This document shows, piece by piece, positions 23,553 to 29,172 of a stretch of DNA of 64,000 nucleotides; the first letter of the stretch is position 1; each line of letters opens with the position of its first letter. Below the pieces are notes generated by a model. It ran no database searches. It saw only the letters and a program-made list of their open reading frames with translations, and was not told the origin of the DNA. The stretch covers positions 62,001-126,000 of the forward strand of contig NZ_UZWE01000024.1 of the NCBI RefSeq assembly GCF_900631945.1, in the 5' to 3' direction. Source of the stretch: Paracoccus haematequi. Its GTDB lineage: Bacteria; Pseudomonadota; Alphaproteobacteria; Rhodobacterales; Rhodobacteraceae. Made by a program: the position numbers and the translations under genes.

Positions 23553-23621
23553 CTCACATTGTGAGTTGACAGTGAGGCGTTCTAACTCCTAACTAACAGG
23601 GACCACCCTGCGAGTTAGGAG
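23553..23621 (+). promoter_or_regulatory. Operator-overlapped promoter for the integrase operon
   Basis: A 13-bp palindrome CTCACATTGTGAG (23553-23565) directly abuts TTGACA (23566-23571), which is 18 bases from TAACTA (23590-23595). A second dyad pairs CTCCTAAC (23586-23593) with GTTAGGAG (23614-23621), the latter holding the AGGAG ribosome site of the next gene. With a start near 23602, the left arm would not be in the RNA, so the dyad may act as a DNA site. Confidence 0.6.
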
Positions 23622-23627
23622 CGTTTC

Positions 23628-23897
23628 ATGTTCGTTACCCCGTTTCCCGTCCAGCTGATGACAGCAGCCGAACGGGCTGGTTTCCAAGCCGCCTGTCAGA
23701 TGATCCGCCAGGAAGGCGCGCGGATGATGCGCTATGCGCAGCATCTGTCCAACGCCGACCCGGCGGATCAGACCCCGGCGCCGGTCCAGATGCCGCGCCA
23801 CGACATTCTGCGCCTCTGCGCGACCAGCGTCGCCCTCTGCGTTGACCAGGTCGAACACCAGCTGCCTGCGCCGATCCGCCCAGCATTGCCGAACTGA
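23628..23897 (+). CDS. Phage hypothetical protein, first gene of integrase operon
   Basis: An 89-residue helical protein with AGGAG six bases before its ATG. It contains AERAGFQAACQMIRQEGARM and a Cys-containing C-terminal helix. No family is recognised. It is the first gene downstream of the operator-overlapped promoter and belongs to the same operon as the excisionase-like and integrase genes. Confidence 0.68.
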   Translation: MFVTPFPVQLMTAAERAGFQAACQMIRQEGARMMRYAQHLSNADPADQTPAPVQMPRHDILRLCATSVALCVDQVEHQLPAPIRPALPN

Positions 23898-23990
23898 CTG
23901 CCCGGGGGCCGCCCGCGGGCACTGCTCGCCCGCCCCCGCCACCAAGCCCGTCGCAGGGCGGCGCGACCGGCCAAGCCACAGGGATACCCC

Positions 23991-24080
23991 ATGGCCTTCT
24001 TCACCTTCATCGGCGAATTCCTGATGCTGATCGCCCTGGGCGACCTGGTCCGCGCTGCCATCCAGGGGGACTGGGAATGA
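23991..24080 (+). CDS. 29-residue hydrophobic peptide
   Basis: A very short frame, MAFFTFIGEFLMLIALGDLV plus nine residues, ending in an ATGA overlap with the next gene. It is hydrophobic enough to be a membrane peptide. Coupling and position support expression, but the size leaves real doubt. Upstream, 23898-23990 shows no other gene. Confidence 0.45.
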   Translation: MAFFTFIGEFLMLIALGDLVRAAIQGDWE

Positions 24081-24442
24081 CCCGCATCCGCGAAATCACG
24101 ATCGAGCATTCTCCGATCGGCGACGATCAGGCTGACCATGTCGGGACGGTCATCGACCTGATGATTACCGTCATGACCGAGGTGCTGGCGACATCCATGC
24201 CCGCCGGACAGCATCCGTCGATCTCGACCGTCCTGTCCGCCATGATGCAGGGCACGGCCGACAGGCTGTCCGGTCTGGACAAGGCTGCGGCCGGACGGAT
24301 GTGCTGCGCGATCGGCCAGCACCTGACCGGCGGCATCGAAGATCCCGAAGCCTTCGTCGCCGCGATGAAGGCCGAACAGCTTGCCCTGGCGCGGGCGGAA
24401 CTGACCCTGCGCGCACGGCTGCAAGCCGGGGGGTCGGCATGA
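24077..24442 (+). CDS. Phage hypothetical protein
   Basis: A 121-residue mostly helical protein with several Met and Ala (VIDLMITVMTEVLATSMPAG) and a C-terminal charged helix (AEQLALARAELTLRARLQAG). No motif is recognised. It overlaps its neighbours by ATGA on both sides in the plus-strand integrase operon. Confidence 0.68.
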   Translation: MTRIREITIEHSPIGDDQADHVGTVIDLMITVMTEVLATSMPAGQHPSISTVLSAMMQGTADRLSGLDKAAAGRMCCAIGQHLTGGIEDPEAFVAAMKAEQLALARAELTLRARLQAGGSA

Positions 24443-24708
24443 CCGCGACCTTCATCCGATCCGGGGACATCGCCCAGCGCCTTTCGATCAGCACGGAAAC
24501 CTTCCGCGCCAAGCGCCAGCTGCTGGAAGACCAGCACGGCTTTCCCCAGCCGATGCCGCACACGCGCCACCCGATGCTGTGGCGCGCCGACCAGGTCGAT
24601 GCCTGGATCGACATGCAGGGCCTGCCCCGCGATGTCGAGGAACGGATCGATCCCGCCCTGATAAGATCCCGGCAGGTGATCCTGCTGGCCGAAGCCCGGA
24701 GGGCGTGA
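24439..24708 (+). CDS. Excisionase/AlpA-like DNA-binding protein
   Basis: An 89-residue protein with an N-terminal winged-helix/MerR-like helix-turn-helix: SGDIAQRLSISTETFRAKRQ, then a wing-type HPMLWRADQVDAWID. AlpA/Xis proteins use this fold to bend DNA at att sites or to activate integrase genes. Its place two genes before the integrase fits a recombination directionality factor. It starts at an ATGA overlap and ends in TGATG with the next gene. Confidence 0.75.
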   Translation: MTATFIRSGDIAQRLSISTETFRAKRQLLEDQHGFPQPMPHTRHPMLWRADQVDAWIDMQGLPRDVEERIDPALIRSRQVILLAEARRA

Positions 24709-24851
24709 TGTCCCTACTGGTCCGCGCTTGGCGGCGCCTGCGCGCTGCCATCTGGGAAATGATGACGGTCGATGTCTACGACACGGCCGAAGACCGCAAA
24801 CGCCAGCCCGAACAGGACAGCGATGAAACGCCCCGCCCGCCTCATTCCTGA
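24708..24851 (+). CDS. 47-residue phage protein
   Basis: Starts at an ATG sharing a base with the upstream stop (TGATG) and overlaps the integrase start by 29 bases. The N-terminus is basic and amphipathic (MSLLVRAWRRLRAAIWEMM), the rest acidic. No function can be assigned. Confidence 0.5.
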   Translation: MSLLVRAWRRLRAAIWEMMTVDVYDTAEDRKRQPEQDSDETPRPPHS

Positions 24852-26013
24852 CGCACCCCAGGGCCTGCGCGAACGGCCCCGCGCCGACGGCACCGTCCGC
24901 ATCTGGTGGGAACCGTCCGCAGCCGCGCGCAAGCTGGGCTTTACCGGCGTGGAGCTGGACGAACGCCGCCTGACCTGGTCGCGGCGAGAGGCGGAACGGC
25001 TGAACCGCGAACTGGCGGCCGCGCAGAAGTCGGGCAAGCCCCGGCCGCTTCCCTCGGCCGGTGGCCGCTCGATCGAGGCGCTAATCGAAGCCTATCGCAA
25101 ATCCCGCCTCTACACCGAATTGGCGCCGAAGACGCGCAAAAGCTACGAAGGCCATTTCCGCCTGATCATCGGTAAATGGGGTAGCCACCAGACCCGCGAA
25201 TTCACGAAGCCCGTGATGCGCGCCTGGTATGAAACACTGCTGGACAGCAAGGGACCATCCATGGCCATCGCGCAGCTGCGCGCCATGTCGCTGCTGATGT
25301 CCTATGCCGAAATGATCGGCTGGCGGCCCGAGGGCACCAACCCGTGCCACCGCCTGAAAATGAAGACGCCGACGCCGCGCAAGCGGTCGGCCAGCTGGGC
25401 CGAGGTCGATCTGCTGGTCGCCACGGCCGATCGCATCGGCCTGCCCTCGATCGGCACCGCGATCCTGCTGTCGCTGCTGCAAGGGCAGCGCCAGACCGAC
25501 GTGTTCATGGCGCGGGTCGGTGACTTCTCTGACCACCTGGTTCACCGCGGCGGCCAGCTGGTGCAGCGCATCCAGTGGACGGTCACGCGGTCCAAGCGCG
25601 GCAACACCGGCGCCATGTGGCTCCATGACGAAGTTCAGGGCCGCGTCGATGCCCTGATCGACGGCTCCACCGATCCACACCGCCGCCTGCTGCGCGACGA
25701 GGAAACCGGCGCGGACTACGACGACGACTTGTTCGTCCGCCGCTGGCGCAAGGTGCGCGACGCTGCGGTCCAGGCGGACAGGTTCGGTCGGTTGCAGGGC
25801 CTCGCCACACTGCAATTTCGCGACCTGCGGCGCACCTTCGGGATCCTGTCCCGGTCGGGCGGCGCGACCAAGGACGACGCGGCCGACGTGCTGGGCAACA
25901 GCGCCGCGACCAACCCGCAGCTGGCCGACACCTACATGCCCAGCCAACTCGACACCGCCAGCCGCGCGGTCGAAGCGATCAAGCGCCCGGTCAGGCCGAA
26001 GAAGACCGCCTGA
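24823..26013 (+). CDS. int: Tyrosine-recombinase integrase
   Basis: A 396-residue phage integrase. The N-terminal part carries a core-binding SAM-like domain (KTRKSYEGHFRLIIGKWG near residue 105). The catalytic domain has the first Arg in LLQGQRQTDVF (near 228), the basic strand TRSKRGNTG, the second box FRDLRRTFG (near 338), and the Tyr nucleophile in LADTYMPSQ (near 370). In the usual His-x-Leu-Arg-His-Thr position the flanking His are replaced, which occurs in this family. The start at 24823 has AGGA upstream; an in-frame ATG at 24772 lies inside the preceding gene. It would act at tRNA-Lys, though it is about 8 kb away. Confidence 0.92.
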   Translation: MKRPARLIPDAPQGLRERPRADGTVRIWWEPSAAARKLGFTGVELDERRLTWSRREAERLNRELAAAQKSGKPRPLPSAGGRSIEALIEAYRKSRLYTELAPKTRKSYEGHFRLIIGKWGSHQTREFTKPVMRAWYETLLDSKGPSMAIAQLRAMSLLMSYAEMIGWRPEGTNPCHRLKMKTPTPRKRSASWAEVDLLVATADRIGLPSIGTAILLSLLQGQRQTDVFMARVGDFSDHLVHRGGQLVQRIQWTVTRSKRGNTGAMWLHDEVQGRVDALIDGSTDPHRRLLRDEETGADYDDDLFVRRWRKVRDAAVQADRFGRLQGLATLQFRDLRRTFGILSRSGGATKDDAADVLGNSAATNPQLADTYMPSQLDTASRAVEAIKRPVRPKKTA

Positions 26014-26020
26014 TGCGACC

Positions 26021-26236
26021 CTACCTGATCGGCGCACGGCGCTGCATCACAAGCGCCCCCTGCTGAAGGCGCAGTTCTTCGTCGGGATATCTGTCCTGAA
26101 TTGCAGACCAGGCCGCGTCCATCGCAGCCAGGCATCCGGCCGCGACGGTGGTTTGACGCCTGCCGGGCCGCTCTGCCCAGATGATGTACAGCGCGAAATC
26201 CTCAGGGAAGTCGGGAGTATGTATTCGATAGGCCAT
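26021..26236 (-). CDS. Phage hypothetical protein
   Basis: A 71-residue protein, convergent with the integrase. It is composed of a short beta-rich first half (DFALYIIWAERPGRR) and a helix with AAMDAAWSAIQDRYPDEEL, and could be a small regulator. GAGGGA precedes the ATG at a good distance. No family is recognised. Confidence 0.6.
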   Translation of the reverse strand: MAYRIHTPDFPEDFALYIIWAERPGRRQTTVAAGCLAAMDAAWSAIQDRYPDEELRLQQGALVMQRRAPIR

Positions 26237-26417
26237 GGCGATCCCTCGGTTCCTGAACGGGCCAGAAAGAACACAACAGGAACATCATGGCAAGGCGCCA
26301 GTTTGCCGGTCGCGACCGGAACGCACAAACACTCTTCCGGTTGTTCTGTATTTACAGACATATAGACTAAAATGCCTGCGGTTTGGTCTGATGCTCCTGG
26401 AAGGAGGAACAGACCAG

Positions 26418-26597
26418 ATGTCCAAATGTGATGATTGCTTGCAGGCCATTTACGACCGTGCCGAGGCGCTACTGGATACCCTCGATGTCGCCCAAGGCCT
26501 GATCCGGGCGGCCGACCACGTCATGTCCGATGCCCGACGGCAGGCGACGGCGATTGCCAGGGCCACGATGACCGCGCCGGATGACCCGCTGCCCTGA
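26418..26597 (+). CDS. Small phage protein with own promoter
   Basis: A 59-residue helical protein (SKCDDCLQAIYDRAEALLDT, then an Ala/Arg-rich helix) with AAGGAGG upstream of its ATG. The region 26237-26417 holds a CTGTA-TT-TACAG palindrome (26346-26357) followed by a TATAGA-type -10, so it is probably a separate regulated transcript. A Cys pair may bind metal. Function unknown. Confidence 0.6.
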   Translation: MSKCDDCLQAIYDRAEALLDTLDVAQGLIRAADHVMSDARRQATAIARATMTAPDDPLP

Positions 26598-26801
26598 TCA
26601 GCTGGCGCAGCCTGCATCCACCTTGGCGATCAGCAGCGCCCCGGTCCTGCGCGACTGCGGCCCGCCGTCCTGGACCAGGGCGCGGGCATGGGCGGTGCGA
26701 TCCCCTGCCGTGCCCGCGCAGATCGCCGCATCACTGGCTGCGACGGTGCAGCCAGTCGCGAATGCCGTCATTGTCGCGGCCGCGCAAATCATCTTCCACA
26801 T
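26598..26801 (-). CDS. Outer-membrane spanin-like lipoprotein (Rz1-like)
   Basis: A 67-residue protein with a lipoprotein-like signal (MWKMICAAATMTAFATGC, Cys at about residue 18). Its first 71 bases overlap the Rz-like gene in another frame, the classic Rz/Rz1 arrangement. With the inner-membrane partner it would fuse inner and outer membranes in the last step of lysis. The lipobox is weak (A-T-G-C) and the mature part is not proline-rich, so confidence is moderate. Confidence 0.65.
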   Translation of the reverse strand: MWKMICAAATMTAFATGCTVAASDAAICAGTAGDRTAHARALVQDGGPQSRRTGALLIAKVDAGCAS

Positions 26802-26955
26802 GATCCATCCTTTCCTGTGCCTCGATCCGCGCGCGCAGCGCGTCGTTCTCGGCCGAAAGATCGGCGCGACTGTCGATCAGCCACCAGATGCACAGACAGG
26901 CCGCCAGCACGGCCCCCAGGGGCAGCAGCCAGCGTCCGGTCAGCGCGGTCAGCAT
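26731..26955 (-). CDS. Inner-membrane spanin-like protein (Rz-like)
   Basis: A 74-residue protein with an N-terminal membrane helix (LLPLGAVLAACLCIWWLI) followed by a charged coiled-coil (RADLSAENDALRARIEAQER). This is the topology of i-spanins. It starts at the stop of the muramidase gene (TGATG) and overlaps the Rz1-like gene out of frame. Confidence 0.78.
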   Translation of the reverse strand: MLTALTGRWLLPLGAVLAACLCIWWLIDSRADLSAENDALRARIEAQERMDHVEDDLRGRDNDGIRDWLHRRSQ

Positions 26956-27959
26956 CAGACCAAAGCCCGGCCGCTGCGCAGGCGGGTATAGATGATCGCG
27001 GCCAAGGCCATCAGCCCCGCCACGGTCGCGCCACCCACCAGGATCGTCATCGCGCCATCGGGCAGCGCGTCGCCCAAGGCCGCCACAGCGCCGGTGCCAG
27101 CCGTCACGGCGCCGCTGACGGCACCGATATGGGCGATGCGGTCCGACTGCGCCGCCTGGGCGGGCGGCGCGGCATCACGCTTGGCGCGCAAACGCGCCCA
27201 GGTCTCGGCACCCACCACGCCATCGACAGCCAGGCCCTCCCGTTCCTGGAACGCCCTGACGGCCTTGTCCGTCTCGGGGCCGAAAACCCGGTCCTCGCGA
27301 ATGCCAAGGGCGGCCTGCAACTGTTCGACGGCTTCTGGATCGTTGGCGCGGCCCAGGCGCAGGACAACCGGCGACGCTCGGCCGCTGTGGCGGCGATAGG
27401 CGCTTTCGATCTTGGCGGCATAGGCCCTGGCCTGGCCGCTGCCGTTGTATCGTGCCGCAAAGCGCGCCCAATCATGGGCACGCAGCACCGTCACAAGGCC
27501 CCAGGAACCCACCAGGTTCAGAAAGGCGCCCAGGTGCGCCCATTCATCGTTGGCAAGGGCAACAACCATATCCCAGGCGCTGGCATAGCCTGCGGCGGCG
27601 GCGTTGAAGCCCATGACCTGAAGACCGCCCCAGCTGGTGGCGGCCAGGGCGGCCTCGGGGTCGATCTCGAAGGCCGCCAGGAACATCGCTTCGCGCGCGG
27701 CCGCCTTCAGCTTCAGGGATGCGCGCCACGGCTCCTGGCCTTTCGGGACCGTGAACCCCAGTCGGGGCCAGTGCCTTGCGGGAAAATGATGCGGCTCGAA
27801 GCGCCGCTCCAGCGATCCGTCGGGCCGGAACGACTGGCCGCTGCTCTCGACCTCGAACACGGCCGTGATGATGGACGGATCAAGATCCAGTTCCTGCGCG
27901 GCGACCGCGAAAGCGTCGCTCGAAAGGCGCCGCGCCGCGCCGATCCAGGGCTTCTTCAT
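26955..27959 (-). CDS. Endolysin: N-acetylmuramidase with peptidoglycan-binding domain
   Basis: A 334-residue lysis enzyme. The N-terminal catalytic domain (about residues 10-190) resembles the N-acetylmuramidase family: ITAVFEVESSGQSF with the probable catalytic Glu, RRFEPHHF, TSWGGLQVMGFN and ARYNGSGQARAYAAKI. A peptidoglycan-binding domain (about 200-265) contains ALGIREDRVFGPETDKAVRAFQ. The C-terminus has one or two hydrophobic segments (GAMTILVGGATVAGLMALAA), unusual for a soluble endolysin and suggesting membrane attachment. It is coupled to the holin-like gene by ATGA and to the spanin pair by TGATG. Confidence 0.85.
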   Translation of the reverse strand: MKKPWIGAARRLSSDAFAVAAQELDLDPSIITAVFEVESSGQSFRPDGSLERRFEPHHFPARHWPRLGFTVPKGQEPWRASLKLKAAAREAMFLAAFEIDPEAALAATSWGGLQVMGFNAAAAGYASAWDMVVALANDEWAHLGAFLNLVGSWGLVTVLRAHDWARFAARYNGSGQARAYAAKIESAYRRHSGRASPVVLRLGRANDPEAVEQLQAALGIREDRVFGPETDKAVRAFQEREGLAVDGVVGAETWARLRAKRDAAPPAQAAQSDRIAHIGAVSGAVTAGTGAVAALGDALPDGAMTILVGGATVAGLMALAAIIYTRLRSGRALV

Positions 27960-28243
27960 TTGGGATCCCTTTCCAGCTTGGCTTCGATCTTGCGCACGCT
28001 GTCCAGGATCAGCAGCAGCCGTTCATCCTGGCGGGCTGAACTGGTCTCGATCGCGCGGATACGGGTTTCGTGGGTGACCAGGGTCGTCTGCATGACGGCA
28101 TCGTTGGCCTGCAACGTGTCCAGACGCTGGCTTTGCCGCCCGCCCCAGACGAACAGACCGGCAATGATGACCAACGTGCTGCCGATCGTGCCGATGATCG
28201 ACCAGATGTTCCCGGTTGTGATACGTTTCTCGATTTCAGGCAT
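27956..28243 (-). CDS. Holin-like / XhlA-type membrane protein
   Basis: A 95-residue protein with one membrane helix near the N-terminus (IGTIGSTLVIIAGLFVW) followed by a long coiled-coil (RLDTLQANDAVMQTTLVTHE and beyond). It is the first gene of the lysis cassette and sits behind structured leader copy 2. Single-helix plus coiled-coil proteins of this kind act as holins or holin helpers. The AGGAG of the leader is about 22 bases from the ATG, too far for efficient use, and the ATG is directly preceded by an in-frame TAG that ends a 12-codon upstream frame. Confidence 0.68.
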   Translation of the reverse strand: MPEIEKRITTGNIWSIIGTIGSTLVIIAGLFVWGGRQSQRLDTLQANDAVMQTTLVTHETRIRAIETSSARQDERLLLILDSVRKIEAKLERDPK

Positions 28244-28263
28244 CTATCCCGGCAGGTGTGACC

Positions 28264-28438
28264 CGCTCCTAAAAACTGACATGATGTGTGAGTTTTCGGA
28301 GAGGTTGCCCGGCAACCGGACCTGCCCTGGCTTTTAGACGGGGGCCTACCCGGCGGTCTTTCCCGCGGTCGTCTGGACCCCTCATGCAAGGGGTTGCCCG
28401 TCCTGGTCAGCTATACACAAAGCCGCTCATGGCACCAG
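28264..28438 (-). promoter_or_regulatory. Structured late leader with promoter-like element, copy 2 (lysis genes)
   Basis: Related to copies at 6931-7102 and 33842-34018. On the minus strand: CTGGTG (28438-28433), a 17-base spacer, TATAGC (28415-28410), then the folded region. The outer helix pairs 28337-28342 (gacggg) with 28397-28402 (cccgtc) perfectly. A 6-bp hairpin with a 6-base loop is at 28377-28394, GGTTGC/GCAACC at 28303-28317, and AAAACT/AGTTTT at 28272-28277 with 28291-28296. AGGAG follows. This copy has the best-formed outer helix. Confidence 0.7.
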
Positions 28439-28563
28439 ACAAAATATCGCAACGCCGCTATCGCGGCGGTTGATCGAGGCGAAAGCTTTTCCCCGAGACT
28501 CAAGCGCGCTGCGATGATCCGATGGTCACGCGACGGTGATGATTCGCGATTTAGGAGGTTGCA

Positions 28564-29172
28564 TTGGGTATCAGGGCATTGTGCGCGGCGGCTGCCGTGA
28601 TGGTCGGGGTGGGGTCAGCGGCAGAGGCGGCTACGATCGAACAATATGACTACCGCCTGCGGTATGAAGGGACGACCTTCGGATCAGTGGCCTACAGCGA
28701 GTATGAAACTCAAACACGAACCGAGTATGGTACTGTCCATAGTTCGGCAGATCCCTTTGGGCTTCCGCATCGGTTTTCCGACCTAGCCGTCGGAGATTAT
28801 GTCAATCTCCATATACGAGCGGAAATACCGCACAATCCCATCTATGACAGCGAGGGCAATGGCGGTCGGGCGCCGGTTTGTCTTATCGGAAGCTTTAACT
28901 GCTCGGCTTTCGTAAAGGGTGCTGAACCTGGCCTCAACCTTTATAATATCTGGAATCTGTTTCTGATCATGAAAGACGGAGACACTATTTTCCAGACCGA
29001 AGGTGGATATGCTGGCGATTATTATAAGCTAGAATTTGGCGAGGTATACTACCGTGATCCAACGGCAGAGTTTTCTATCATAGCCCCCATCCCGCTTCCC
29101 GCTACCGTCGCCCTTCTGCCGCTCGGGATGGGCGCCCTCGCACTGATGCGGAGGCGCCGCCGTTCAGCTTAA
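28564..29172 (+). CDS. VPLPA-CTERM sorting-domain surface protein (moron)
   Basis: A 202-residue secreted protein. It starts at TTG (28564) with AGGAGG five bases upstream. A signal peptide is clear (CAAAAVMVGVGSAAEAA). The C-terminus has PIPLPATVALLPLGMGALAL followed by an Arg cluster, the VPLPA type of PEP-CTERM tail processed by an exosortase in Rhodobacterales. The middle is beta-rich with many Tyr and Gly. It is on the plus strand within minus-strand late genes, and its codon use is more AT-rich than its neighbours. Its stop overlaps the convergent fibre stop. It is probably a lysogenic-conversion gene altering the host surface. Confidence 0.8.
   Translation: MGIRALCAAAAVMVGVGSAAEAATIEQYDYRLRYEGTTFGSVAYSEYETQTRTEYGTVHSSADPFGLPHRFSDLAVGDYVNLHIRAEIPHNPIYDSEGNGGRAPVCLIGSFNCSAFVKGAEPGLNLYNIWNLFLIMKDGDTIFQTEGGYAGDYYKLEFGEVYYRDPTAEFSIIAPIPLPATVALLPLGMGALALMRRRRRSA

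Noticed and set aside
23586..23621. A hairpin hiding the ribosome site of the gene at 23628
   Set aside because: The left arm overlaps the -10 hexamer and would not be in RNA made from the predicted promoter, so it is reported only as a DNA dyad.
26346..26357. LexA box near 26340
   Set aside because: The palindrome CTGTA-TT-TACAG is not the alphaproteobacterial GTTC-N7-GTTC LexA pattern.
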